Source of the DNA: Vinca minor
Taxonomy: Eukaryota > Streptophyta > Magnoliopsida > Gentianales > Apocynaceae
Assembly (NCBI GenBank): GCA_026122235.1
Contig: JAOCZM010000159.1
Location: 3,100,001-3,164,000 of the forward strand
Length of the DNA stretch: 64,000 nt
Direction of reading: 5' to 3'
The notes under the pieces were generated by a model. That model was given only the letters and a program-made list of their open reading frames with translations. It was not told the DNA's origin and ran no database searches. This document shows, piece by piece, positions 9,684 to 22,600 of this stretch. The number at the start of each line of letters is the position of its first letter. The stretch's first letter is position 1. The translations under genes were made by a program, and so were the position numbers.

Positions 9684-12343
9684 TGTAACACCCCACTCCG
9701 TGAGCACTTTTATGTGTACCCATTTTAAGTCAGTTTTCGATTTAATATTCGATTTTGTGTTTTGAAAATTATAATAATGACACCACTTTTATTTTAACAA
9801 GTTGGGATAAATTTTTAACAAATTTAAGTGTGCAAGCGAGATATGATTTTCAATTTAAAAGAATTTAATAATAATAAAATAAAATAAAATTAGTGTATGA
9901 GGGACAAGTGTCTAGACACTTGTCAACAAAACACCTACTAAATTAGACACTTGTCAAAGGTCTATTCTTAATTGATTCCTATAGAAAAATTTCGATATAG
10001 GCACTTTGCTCTAAAGTGGGGAGCATAGACACTTTGGCTCACAATCACCCACATCCCCTCTTTTGATTAAAAAAAGCAATAAAAACGCCTCAAACAATCG
10101 CACAGTGGGGGAATATTTTTATTATTTTAATCAAAATCGTGATGTATTGAATGTGACTAAAGTGGTTTATGTCCCCCACTTAGGCCTCGCATCATGACGA
10201 AATTGATCATTCCTATATATAGTAAAGTTTCTTTTGCCTAAAGTGCTCACTGCTCAACTCTTTCTACGCAACCAGCAAAGTGAGTCTTCTATCTTTCTTT
10301 TTTCTTCGTTATTTTTTATTTCTTTCGTTTTGTATATTTTATTCTAAAAATGGTTGTCTTTATTTTGTTTATCGGATTCAATAATCAAATAATTTATTAG
10401 TTATAAAATTATACCGGGTGATCCTGAGTTTCCAATGGTGCCATGAAATAAAATTTTGAGTTGGAAAAAGTTTATTAAACTTTCGACAATAGGCGATTTG
10501 TTTTGTTATCACAATGAAATTTGGGTCTCAATTTAAATTACTAAATTATAATAATAAATCTGTTTTGAAAAATTAATTTTAAATTTAGTAAAATGTTACT
10601 CAACTTCTACTTATAGACAAATATATTTACAAACATGTGAGATTTTTAGTTTGAAGTTATAATTGTTACATATACATATAATTAATATATATAGAGGTTA
10701 GTGTTAATTGTTTGGGTCAACAGTTTTGCCTGGTTAGTGCAAGTATGGTAAATAGAGTGTTCAGACAAAGCGGGAACTTTGTGCAGTTAACAAAGTTTGA
10801 TCGAGATGAGTCATTTTGGTTTGTAGGAAATTCTCGATCTGCGTGAAAATTTTAGTTGACTACTGTATTCAGGTGAGTTTTGCAAACCGAAACTTACTGG
10901 ATTTAAAGTGCTTACGATATGTTTATAAAATTATTCATTTTGTTTATAAAGTTATTCATTTTGACAAATGATTCTTTTGGAAAATAGAAATTATTTATTC
11001 TTAAGAATTTGCTTATTTGTCAACTGCTTTAAATTGGAGAGATTCTCCAATGTTTGTATAAAATGTGCATTAGAATTGCATAGGAGCAGTGGGTTAAGAA
11101 TATATGATTTTTGGAATAACCTCTTTTTCGCAGGTTCGCTTAACACATGGTAAGTTTCGGAAAATGCTTTGATATATGAAAATTGCATTGTTTTGGAAAC
11201 CCATGTGCATTGTCATGGCATATTTGAGAAATTGTGTATTTTTATATTTGGACTGGCGGACGGGTGAATATTTTGAATTAGATTTGAATATGATTATATT
11301 GGTTGGCCTTTATGTTGGCCCTTTTGATTGTGAAATTTGCATTAAAATCCCGTTCCGACCAGCTTTGATTTGGATATGATTCGAAAATGATTTGATAGCC
11401 TGAAGCGTCAGTGGATTGCACTGTACATGGCTAGTCACCTGTGCTAGGGCCTCTTATGCTGGCGTGGAACGCATAGACTCTGGATTGTGGTACCACTTGA
11501 AAGGGGGCGTAGTATTCGGGGAGGGTTCGGCCCAACCGGTATTGCGTTTATTTGTGCGGAACATCGTTTTGTGGTGTTCGGCTACTCTGCGGCGAGTCAG
11601 GAGGGGCTCGACGTTGGAGTTAGTCACCAGGTGCGGGCTGGTAGGTGCCCCAGGTTTCGTAACCTGGTTTTGTGTTTGGGGAGGCATAAGGTATGAAATT
11701 CGAGCTCAGATCTTGGTGTGAGGTCGGGTAATGACTTCGGGATCCCGGACTTGTCTCCTTGAGCCCGACTTTGATTTGAGAACTATTTTGGAAACTCGGG
11801 TTTAGATCTTTGCGTTGATATATCTTGATTTGTTCGGACTTTCGATTGCGCCTCTAACCTTCATGTGTTTTTTTGCATATGATTTTGAAACTCGGTAGAA
11901 AAATGAATTTGTTTTGCACTAAAATATTTTCGAAAAAGCATCTCGCATGCATTCACTAAAGGATATTTGAAAATACACTGGCACACACGCGAACTCACTG
12001 AGCTTTCTGGGTCACACCTGTTTTTATTACATGTTTTTAGATAGAGCTGGTTCAGGAAATGGATCCATGAACCTCGTGGAAATCTCTACTTGGAGTTTGA
12101 GGAAGTCATTGGCCATATACTATCATGCTTTTGGAAACCGTCATGTATCAGATCCACCTATGAGAATTACGTGTTTTAGTTGTTTACTTTGTTTTGTAAG
12201 AGAGAACTCTTCTATATTATGTATTTCTTGTTTTGTTATTTTGCCTTCGAGCATTTGAGATTTTGTATATGTTAGTGCCGAGAGGCACGCAGACACCCTA
12301 CTCAGCCGCAGTGGAGCCTAGCGGAGGGGTTGGGGGTGTCACA
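9684..12343 (+). repeat. 5' LTR of inner gypsy-type element
   Basis: The LTR is 2,660 bp, TGTAACACC...TGTCACA. A TATA-like TATATATA lies at 10214-10221, and CAG-GTGAGT and CATG-GTAAGT contexts at about 10870 and 11150 look like splice donors in a transcribed leader. The GTGCCGAGAGGCAC hairpin is at 12275-12288, 55 bp before the end. Several reading frames between 11176 and 12258 recur in the 3' LTR; they are repeats, not genes. Confidence 0.85.
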
Positions 12344-12345
12344 TA

Positions 12346-12357
12346 TGGTATCAGAGC
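12346..12357 (+). other. tRNA-Met primer binding site of inner gypsy-type element
   Basis: TGGTATCAGAGC lies two bases after the 5' LTR end at 12343, complementary to initiator tRNA-Met. Its position confirms the plus orientation. Confidence 0.8.
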
Positions 12358-12602
12358 GATAAGATTCTGGAGTGGGTAGTGTGTCCACTAAGTTTGAACC
12401 TGACGTGAACATCTTTGATATATTTAAGGTCACATTTTGGTATTTGAACAATAAGATTTTGGAATGGTTACAATGACTACTAAGCTTGAATTGTAGTTTG
12501 TAAGCTTGAACGTGGTGTGACGTCTTTGTATAAACCTTAAGTTTGATTTAGTTGTATCGTAAGTTTGATTTGCATTTTGGATTGCGAGGATACAATTTTT
12601 TT

Positions 12603-13499
12603 CTTAAGGGGGTGAGATTGTAACACCCCGCTCCATAAGCAATTTTACATATATCCATTTTGAGTTAGTTTTATTATGAGAAACATGTGTATAAGAGTAA
12701 TTTTATATTTTAAGAAGAAAAAAAAACGTGTGTACTTGGCCTCCGAGACAACTTGGTGCCAAAGGAAAAGGTAAATTTATTATTTCTCATTTATTTTTAC
12801 TGGGCAGCCACGTGACCTTTGTCCATAAAATTTGGGCCATTTTCATTGGCCATTCCCTCCTTTTAATTCCATTGCAGCCACGAATCACCTTCTTCTTGAC
12901 ACTTTGATTAATTTCATTGGCTGTCTCTTGTTATTTATTTCAAAGAGCTACTGAATCCACCCATAGTTCTCAAAACTGCTTGACTTAATTACAGTTGCTT
13001 TTGTCTTCTTCGTCTTAATTAGCGGTATTGCAGCTATTTCTTCTTGGGAAATCATCACATTTGATCTATTTCTCTCATATTTTGAGCTCCTGGTTCCCTT
13101 CTCTCTATCATATTATAATAGCACTAAATCATTCTTGCTTTCCTTTCCATTTTATACTTTAGCCGAGCATGTAATTTGGCTCATTTCATTAAATAAGCAT
13201 TTTCTACCAGGATGTGGACTTTATCTTGGTATTTTCACAAATCTAAAGATATAGATTATTTGACACCTTAAAGAATTGATTAGTTTATCAGGTATCTGAA
13301 GATTGTGCAATATTTTGGTATCAGAGTGCGCAACGGAAGCATGGGATTAGCGATTTGGACAAATGGATTTTAGTTGTGTATTTTATTGAATTTCAATGTA
13401 ACCATATGGATATTATATTTTTGGGTAATGGAATATTTGTTTAGAGCCTTGGCGGTTCGGCTTGTCCCCGTCCGGGTAGGGGTAGATCGGGGCATCACA
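12603..13499 (+). repeat. Extra LTR carried inside the inner gypsy-type element
   Basis: A polypurine tract CTTAAGGGGGTGAGAT (12603-12618) is followed by TGTAACACCCCGCTCC, and the block ends GGGGCATCACA at 13499 with TGGTATCAG at 13502. This is a complete LTR signature (PPT, LTR of 881 bp, primer site) for a family related to, but distinct from, the flanking LTRs. A second primer-like TGGTATCAGAGTG lies at 13318. The whole lies between LTRs that share one target duplication, so it travelled with the element. It is probably a relic of template switching or LTR recombination. Confidence 0.65.
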
Positions 13500-16400
13500 T
13501 TTGGTATCAGAATGCAAGGACATGATATTTTTTTTTTTTCGGAATGTAGGTTGGTCCCTCTACTGAGATTTAGAGACAAACCTTACGAAGGGAATTGCTT
13601 AGGGATATATGATTGAAACGAACGAGCTGCATGGGTTGTGCATAACCATAGTTTCTAATCTTTGAGATTGAGATCTATACTTAGTTTAATAAATTGAAGC
13701 TTATGAAAGAAATTGAAGTTTTTAACGTTGGAAGAAAATCTAATTGGGTGATTTCTCTTCTAAGCATTTGATACTATATTATGTGAATTAGAAAAGGAGA
13801 ACCAAGAAATGGGTCGCACGTTTCAAAATAAGATTGAAAGTACTGACGATCTCTTGAGATAACTTTCGACGAAGGCTATATAATTATGATGGGCGATTAA
13901 TGTTCGTTATTGTTGAGAAATTATATATCAACGAGAAATGTCTGGTTCGAATTAAGTTGGGGTATAATAACATATCATGTGTATTTATCTAGATTGATCA
14001 TAATAGTATCTTGTATGAGTATACTCAACATTTTTAAAATTTGGTCTTCCTAGTTGGTGACCTCTTTTGGTTTGTTACTTTGGATAGACATGTCCAACAT
14101 TTTGGGTTAGCTATCACCTGCTTTTGCTCGGTATATCTTATACATATTAGTTCTTGACCTTTGTAAAGTTCCACGACCTAACTATTCTGAATGAAACTTG
14201 GATTTGGACTATATCTTAAAATATTTCTATATTAAGACATTGATCTAGCATACTTCAAGAAATATAAGGAATGACACTTGGATGTTCAATAAGTATATGT
14301 GTGGAATTTCTTGTTCATCGCTCATAGTGATATATCATCGTATATTTGTTTCAGTACTTTGCTTCTAAGCATAATGCCTATAAAGTTCACATAAAGGGCG
14401 ACTCGGAATAGTGGAAAATAGTAACTCGCCACCTAAACATGCTATAGTAGGAGTAGCTAAGCAGTTCATATTGAACAAATGTGTTTTTGGAAACTGTTGG
14501 TGAATTTGTATACTTAAGAGAGTCCCTACTACTATGGCTAGTGAATATTTAGAGGAAAAACAATAATAAGTTGTGAACTTCATTTTATGAGGCTGAATTA
14601 CCATGGGAACAATTAGATGACTTTGACATACAATACTTTTCGAAACATAATTGGTGAAATTTTGCTTCCTCTAGTCTTATAAGATATACTTGTGGTTATT
14701 TGTTGAGGGCATTCGAGGTCTGAGCTCAATGGATTAAGTCTTGTATCTGAATTGATTTCTAAGAAGAATTTTAGGAATATATCTCTAGTTGGATTAAAGG
14801 GGAAAGAATGAAATTTCGCATTTATGGTAAGAAGACAATAGCACAATATGTAGCTAAGTTTAATTGACTCATCAAGTATTGTTTAAGATTAATAGATATA
14901 AATAAGATTGCATGTTCATTAGGTTCTATATGGGAGTAAAGTCTATGTTGGTTATAAGAAATTGCTTACAGATCTACTACTTTTGCCCTTGAGGTTTATG
15001 ACGTGACTCTATGCATGGCTTATTTGTGTAAGCACTATCCTTGGGTTGATCACCTATGGAAGATTTGGAATTATAGGACAATGATTGATGATAGATAACT
15101 TCTTTGTATCGGAATCTAAGATAAAAGATATTAAAAAGGTTGTTAAAGGTACTTAAGCTATCATTTTCAACTAATTTAGTAAACCTTTATTACATGGAAT
15201 TCCAAGATTACTCTCCATAAGCTTTGATGACTTTACTCTTAAAATAAGAAATATAATTGAGTGGTTGACTGAAACTTGGAGTTAAACCTTTATTAAAGAT
15301 ATTATATGAATATTGAGGGACTTAAACCGTTAGTTTAAAGAGTTACTACAACATTTTTGTTTGTCTCTACATGAATTAAATCGTACTTTTGAGTTATTCG
15401 ATTAATCAGTAAAGAATATCAGCAGATTCATCAAATGTTGAGTTGGTAACCTTGTGAGAACCTTTTAAGACAATAACGATGGTATGAAGTTTCTTAGGAA
15501 TTAATGGCTGGATACTTACAATGAGTTTGGTTATCTGACTGTTATCTGTATTTAGTTGGCTTTGCAAGATGCTAGCTTTGTCTCATATCTCTCTTCCTTC
15601 AAGCTTGATCATAGGGCTTCACAGATTGTTTTTAGTCATCAAGAAAATATCTTCTAAATGTTGGGGGTGAAATTTAGATTTATATATGCCCATATGATAT
15701 TTTACATCTACGACCATATGCTTATTTATGCTTTTTGATTGTTACTATGATGTACGTGTAAGGCTAACTTACCATAGTTAAGTTCATCAGGCTAGTTGAA
15801 GAAAACCATATGAGAATGTCAGGAGGAATGCAGTCCCCAACCACTTGAAGACGAAGCCTTAAGAAAATCTATCTAGTGTTAGTCGTTTGACTTTTGTGAT
15901 AATTAATGATCTCGTATGTGATATATAGAGAATAAAAGAAGCCTTTAAGTTATTCTCACTGTGAGAAACTTACTAATGGTATATACTTGAGTTACAATAA
16001 GTTTTGCATAAGCTAGGATTTGCGGACAAATAGTGTCCCCGAAATTTGAACGTTTAAATCTATAAAGGTTTTAAAGAGTTCTAACGATTAAAATCTTTGC
16101 CATACTGCGTGATAATACTAGGCTTATCTTACAAGAAAATTAAAAGATAATTTGAAGTTAGAAACAGGTTTTACTCTGGCAGCTTATCTTATGTCTTTCC
16201 AAAAGAGCAAACAATCTAACTCCTGATAAGGAAGTTAAGTTCAATGTGGAATTAGTATGTTTGAGCGGATCAATGTTTTGAATGTCATATAGTATACAAG
16301 AATCTAGTTCTATACAACGAAAGAGCTAATAGAGTTACCACAACTGACCCTAGAACAACTATAGCAATGGTGTAATTTCTCAAGTATATCTCCTTACGAA

Positions 16401-17230
16401 ATATCAGTTCTTTTTGCCAAGGAAATATAAAAATCTAATGATACTATAGCTTATATAAAGATAGGGATAAGATAATCCTTAAGAACAAGTATTCGATACC
16501 ATTGACTCAAGACACATTTGGAGAACTATATGGAACAGTGACTTCATAATAACAAATAGGTTGATATTTGACTTACTAGGAATTTTCCTATAGCTAATAC
16601 ATTAGAAATGCACATTTCAAGACTCTGAGTAAAAAGAGATGGATGATATCTCTTGTATTGGAATGATGTTAAAGTTCATTCTCCCTGGAAAAAGAGAAAA
16701 TTGATGTTTGGTGTTGTATAATATGTACATAATAGTCTGTGTGGACTTCAAGTAGCCAAAAGTTGATACTATATGGTTATGCCGAAATCGAAGAATAGGC
16801 AAAGAACTCGAGGTTGGGAAAGCATATTTATATCTTAATCTCTCACCAATGAAATATAGGGATTGAGCGAGAGGGAAGATTGAATCCAAGGTACAATGAG
16901 TAAATCATAATTAGTAACCGAGTTAGCGGGAAATCATATGGTGAAGTCATACTAGAGGATTTGACTATGATACATGTCTTACATACCTGAGCATATGTAG
17001 AGTTTTGATTTGTTGAATTTGAAAGTTAATTTGACATACGAGCGGCAACTAAAACAATTATGGAGTATAATGTAAATGACTACGAGGGAAACATATTCTA
17101 ATATGCAAAGTGATCTAGAGATATCTCGGAAAAGAAGAAGCAAATTTAATAAAACAAAAGAGTTTATATGTGGGGGAAATAGTCCGAGTTATTATGTACG
17201 ATTCTTTGAATTTCGAGGACGAAATTCTTT
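13500..17230 (+). pseudogene. Degenerate gypsy internal region
   Basis: About 3.7 kb without a long frame. Short stretches recall gypsy polyprotein text, for example an LLNLKVNLTYERQLKQL-like piece near 17005-17060, where chromodomain-end sequences normally lie. The piece before the polypurine tract (CGAGGACGAAATTC) is the usual gypsy 3' context. Stops are frequent in all frames. I cannot place domains with confidence. The frames at 14365-14604, 14613-14846 and 16617-16889 (minus) look accidental. Confidence 0.4.
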
Positions 17231-17244
17231 TAAGGGGGAAGGAT
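17231..17244 (+). other. Polypurine tract of inner gypsy-type element
   Basis: TAAGGGGGAAGGAT directly precedes TGTAACACC of the 3' LTR, in the plus-strand primer position. Confidence 0.8.
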
Positions 17245-19664
17245 TGTAACACCCCACTCCGTGAGCACTTTTATGTGTACCCATTTTAAATCAGTTTTCG
17301 ATTTGATATTCGATTTTGTGTTTTGAAAATTATAATAATGACACCACTTTTATTTTAACAAGTTGGGATAAATTTTTAACAAATTTAAGTGTGCAAGTGA
17401 GATATGATTTTCACTTTAAAAGAATTTAATAATAATAAAATAAAATAAAAATAGTGTATGAGGGACAAGTGTCTAGACACTTGTCAACAAAACACCTACT
17501 AAATTAGACACTTGTCAAAGGTCTATTCTTAATTGATTCCTATATATAGTAAAGTTTCTTTTGCTTAAAGTGCTCACTGCTCAACTCTTTCTACGCAACC
17601 AGCAAGGTGAGTCTTCTATCTTTCTTTTTCTTCGTTATTTTTATTTCTTTCGTTTTGTATATTTTATTCTAAAAATGGTTGTCTTTATTTTGTTTATTGG
17701 ACTCAATAATCAAATAATTTATTAGTTATAAAATTATACCGGGTGATCCTGAGTTTCCAATGGTGCTATGAAATAAAATTTTGAGTTGGAAAAAGTTTAT
17801 TAAACTTTCGACAATAGGCGATTTGTTTTGTTATCACAATGAAATTTGGGTCTCAATTTAAATTACTAAATTATAATAATAAATCTGTTTTGAAAAATTA
17901 ATTTTAAATTTAGTAAAATGTTACTCAACTTCTACTTATAGACAAATATATTTACAAACATGTGAGATTTTTAGTTTGAAGTTATAATTGTTACATATAC
18001 ATATAATTAATATATATAGAGGTTAGTGTTAATTGTTTGAGTCAACAGTTTTGCCTGGTTAGTGCAAGTATGGTAAATAGAGTGTTCAGACAAAGCGGGA
18101 ACTTTGTGCAGTTAACAAAGTTTGATCGAGATGAGTCATTTTGGTTTGTAGGAAATTCTCGATCTGCGTGAAAATTTTAGTTGACTACTGTATTCAGGTG
18201 AGTTTCGCAAACCGAAACTTATTGGATTTAAAGTGCTTACGATATGTTTATAAAATTATTCATTTTGTTTATAAAGTTATTCATTTTGACAAATGATTCT
18301 TTTGGAAAATAGAAATTATTTATTCTTAAGAATTTGCTTATTTGTCAACTGCTTTAAATTGGAGAGATTCTCCAATGTTTGTATAAAATGTGCATTAGAA
18401 TTGCATAGGAGCAGTGCTGCGGTTAAGAATATATGATTTTTGGAATAACCTCTTTTTCGCAGGTTCGCTTAACACATGGTAAGTTTCGGAAAATGCTTTG
18501 ATATATGAAAATTGCATTGTTTTGGAAACCCATGTGCATTGTCATGGCATATTTGAGAAATTGTGTATTTTTATATTTGGACTGGCGGACGGGTGAATAT
18601 TTTGAATTAGATTTGAATATGATTATGTTGGTTGGCCTTTATGTTGGCCCTTTTGATTGTGAAATTTGCATTAAAATCCCGTTCCGACCAGCTTTGATTT
18701 GGATATGATTCGAAAATGATTTGATAGCCTGAAGCGTCAGTGGATTGCACTGTACATGGCTAGTCACCTGTGCTAGGGCCTCTTCTGCTGGCGTGGAACG
18801 CATAGACTCTGGATTGTGGTACCACTTGAAAGGGGGCGTAGTATTCGGGGAGGGTTCGGCCCAACCGGAATTGCGTTTATTTGTGCGGAACATCGTTTTG
18901 TGGTGTTCGGCTACTCTGCGGCGAGTCAGGAGGGGCTCGACGTTGGAGTTAGTCACCAGGTGCGGGCTGGTAGGTGCCCCAGGTTTCGTAGCCTGGTTTT
19001 GTGTTTGGGGAGGCATAAGGTATGAAATTCGAGCTCGTACTGTTGTGAGGCTGATAATGACTTCGGGATCCGGACTTGTCTCCTTGAGCCCGACTTTGAT
19101 TTGAGAACTATTTTGGAAACTCGGGTTTAGGTGCTGCGTTGATATATCTTGATTTGTTCAGACTTTCGACTGCGCCTCTAACCTTCATGTGTTTTTTGCA
19201 TATGATTTTGAAACTCGGTAGAAAAATGAATTTGTTTTGCACTAAAATATTTTCGAAAAGCATCTGCATGCATTCACTAAAGGATATTTGAAAATACACT
19301 GGCACACACGCGAACTCACTGAGCTTTCTGGCTCACACATGTTTTTATGACATGTTTTTAGATAGAGCTGGTTCAAGAAATGGATCCATGAACCTCGTGG
19401 AATTCTCTACTTGGAGTTTGAGGAAGTCATTGGCCATATACTATCATGCTTTTGGAAACCGTCATGTATCAGATCCACCTATGAGAATTACGTGTTTTAA
19501 TTGTTTACTTTGTTTTGTAAGAGAGAACTCTTCTATATTATGTATTTCTTGTTTTGTTATTTTGCCTTCGAGCATTTGAGATTTTGTATATGTTAGTGCC
19601 GAGAGGCACGCAAACACCCTACTCAGCCGCAGTGGAGCCTAGCGGAGGGGTTGGGGGTGTCACA
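17245..19664 (+). repeat. 3' LTR of inner gypsy-type element
   Basis: The LTR is 2,420 bp, very close to the 5' LTR apart from scattered substitutions, short indels and one 234-bp loss. The loss removes everything between two copies of ATTCCTATA (9975-9983 and 10209-10217 in the 5' LTR), leaving one copy near 17536. The hairpin is at 19596-19609, again 55 bp from the end. The target duplication ATGAT follows. Confidence 0.85.
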
Positions 19665-19669
19665 ATGAT

Positions 19670-22600
19670 AAAATTCTAAGAAATAATATTATATTCTATA
19701 GCTCGTAAGTTGACTCTGGTCTTCGTCTGGATTCAAAAGTCTTCTAATCCTGGTTTGTGTCTAGCCTTGACTCAGCTATTTATCTTGGATCCAAAATTAT
19801 ACTTTAGAAGGTTCTGGTTCTATCCCGCTCAATTCTGCAAAAACTAAAACAGAAAACAGAGAAAGTGTGAGCTATAAATAGCTTAGTGAGTCCCCAGTGA
19901 AGTGAGTGCTGGTGTTTTGAAATTCATTTTATTTCGAAAACATTTTCTTTTGAAGACACGGAGAAACTTTCTTTAATAAGAAATACTTTTCCTTTCCAAA
20001 ACAATTCAGAAATACTTTATTAGGAAACGTTCTCTTTATATGAATTATTTATTCTTTAATTCAATTTCAGAAATAACCTTTCCGGAATAAGAAAACCATT
20101 CCGAAATAAGAAGATCGTTTTGGATATCTGATTTAAAGTAAAAAGGGCGCATGACCGGCCAAGTCAATAACCCTTTAGTCATTACCAGCCTTACACCAAG
20201 CCGTGATTTTCAACCACATACCAGTCTAGAAGTGAGACATCGGTAGCTGGGGTACCTACCAGTCCGAGTCCACAGACCAAAGCCCTGGAGTTAAACCTCC
20301 TAACCGAGGGACATTCAGCCTTTCAATCCAGAAGACGCTGAAGGTACGCAGAGGAGACCAGTCAGCCCGATGTTTTCCCTGCCCCTACTGTTTCCCAACA
20401 GGCCAGGGATCCCATTTAAATAAATAATAACCAGAAGTCCAAAACCAAAGGTTTGAGATGCTCTCGTACGAGGTGACTAGCCTCCGTACAGCGCAAGCCC
20501 CCAATGGTTGGACAGAGAAACTTCCATTGTGTAGTGTAAACCCCCTTTTCGATAATATCAGCATTCCAGATGATTCCAGTTACTTTCCAGAGATTCTTTT
20601 CAGAAATCCAGTGTATTTCATTTGTAAACCATTTATATAAAACACATTTATAAACAAGTCCTCCGATTTTGAGAGGGAATTCACCTTGGTCTTTTACTGT
20701 GTGTACTTTCTTCAAGATCTGCACCTATTTTGCAAATATCAACTCTTTAAGAAATACTTCTAGAAATGTCTTCTTAATAATATGCAAGCCTTAATATGTC
20801 TAAACATTTTTCGAATAATATTCTAGGCTTCGGGGTTCTTTAGGTAAATTTCTAAAGTTCAGGGACCAAGCTGCAACTTCGTTTAACGTGCCGAAACTTC
20901 TTGTAAAATTTATTTGTTCACATATTTATTTTTATATCATTTCCATAAACGTTTTCTTTTATGTTTAACTAATTATTAAGAACACAAAATAAATGGGACT
21001 TGCATGCATTATAAGTACAATTTAAGGACTAATGTAATAATTTACTTTTTATACATTTCTAGATATTTCCTAAACTTCCTTTTGCTAAAAATCCTACCAC
21101 ACTAGATTAATTCCCCCCACCACCCCGCCTTTCACCCTTATCACGATATTTCCCAGATTCCAGAGACCAAAATCGGTTTCTTTTTCTCTCAACCTCGTCT
21201 TCTCCGCTTCGTCTCCTCCGTCATCTTCGCCGGTAAGTTCTTACTCTCTCTCTCTTTAAATTCCGATTCCCCTTTATCCCTTCTAATTTAATTAATTTGT
21301 TAATTTGTAAATTTATTATTATTATTTTTTTAATCTGTTAAATGATCCCTAAATATATAATTTAATCTTCCCTTTTTTTTCCTTTTCCGGTGACCACCGC
21401 TGGATCCGTCGTCCTCTCCGGGCTCCGACGCCGCTGCTGGTGAGTTCATTTCTTTCACTCTCTATTTTTTTTTCTTATTATTTCTACTGTTATTACTTTT
21501 ATCATTTCTATAGTCATATGTATTATTATTATCTATCCAATTTCTTATTCTGTTAAACTTTTGAGAGTTAAAAGTATCAAAATATGAAACTCAATAGAAA
21601 TCCCCTCCCCTGTTCTGTTATATATATATTTTTTTTTATTATTTTGGATTTTGAGATTATGTTTTCCTTTGATTCCAATCTCTATTTACTATTTTGGATT
21701 GAAGACTTTTGAGTTTAGATGATTTACTTTTGTGTTGTAGCTGTAGCAATATCAATATCACTTTATAGTTATTTATGTTGGTTGTTGTTTGCGATTACGA
21801 GTGTAAGCATCAAATAAATCTCTAAATATATTTTCCCTTGACTTCGGATTCTCTTCACTGTGTTGAGTCAAGACTTTCAGACAGCGGTTGGACATGAAGT
21901 CCTACCGGAGAAATCCGGTGTTACGCCACCCCTTTGGTCACCCGACTTAGCCTCGAGTAAAATTCCCAGGCTAGCAAAGTCTCCGCCACTAAGGGCCGGG
22001 AAATAACGGGTGTAATAATAACAGTCTCAGGCAGGGGTAGGAACCGTTTGTCTGGAAATCAATACCCGACAAAGTACAAAGGACCAAATTCGCGGTACTC
22101 AGTGTTTAAAAGAAATATGATTTTTATAGAGAAATACAGTTAAATAGATTTATATATATATGAACTTTGAGTATGTAAATCCTTTGTGGTGGTGTTGTTT
22201 ATTGCAGGGAATGAAAAGCAGATATATTAATTTACTTTGATAAGATTTTGATAGAAGATTTCTCTGTTTCTTTGATCTTTTGTTGGGACAACTATATGTG
22301 TTTAAGGTAATTGCTATAAGAGTTTGTTAATCTATATTATGGTCTATGATTTCTCCTTGAAGCAACAACTAACTATATGCAGTATGTTATTGTGCAGGGA
22401 AGTAAAAGAAGGAAGCTGAAGAGTTAAGCAGTATGTGTGTGCCTTATGTTCAAGCAAGGAATGCATTAAGATTGTATTAAATTTCCTTACCTTTCTTTGA
22501 TGATGATGTTGTTGTATTTCTGTGATAATAATGCTGTCTTGAGATGTCGAGATCAAGGCAGTCAAACTCGCGATCCTACGTAGGATCGGAAGGGCATACG

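Larger units (their letters stand above)
9684..19664 (+). mobile_element. Inner gypsy-type LTR retrotransposon, non-autonomous
   Basis: This is a complete insertion of about 9.98 kb. The LTRs at 9684-12343 and 17245-19664 begin TGTAACACCCC and end GGGTGTCACA. The target duplication is ATGAT (9679-9683 and 19665-19669). A tRNA-Met primer site follows the 5' LTR at 12346, and a polypurine tract precedes the 3' LTR at 17231. The terminal sequences and the motif TTCGAGGACGAAATTC before the polypurine tract are typical of chromovirus-like (Tekay-type) gypsy elements. The LTRs are nearly identical, yet the internal region has no long gag or pol frame and carries an extra LTR (12619-13499). It must have moved with proteins supplied by another element. 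Confidence 0.85.

Noticed and set aside
11176..12258. Several reading frames of 65-101 codons that recur at 18505-19579.
   Set aside because: They lie inside the paired LTRs and repeat only because the LTRs do; no domain is visible.
18639..19016. A 125-codon minus-strand frame.
   Set aside because: It is within the 3' LTR, antisense to the element; the matching 5' LTR position has a shorter frame.
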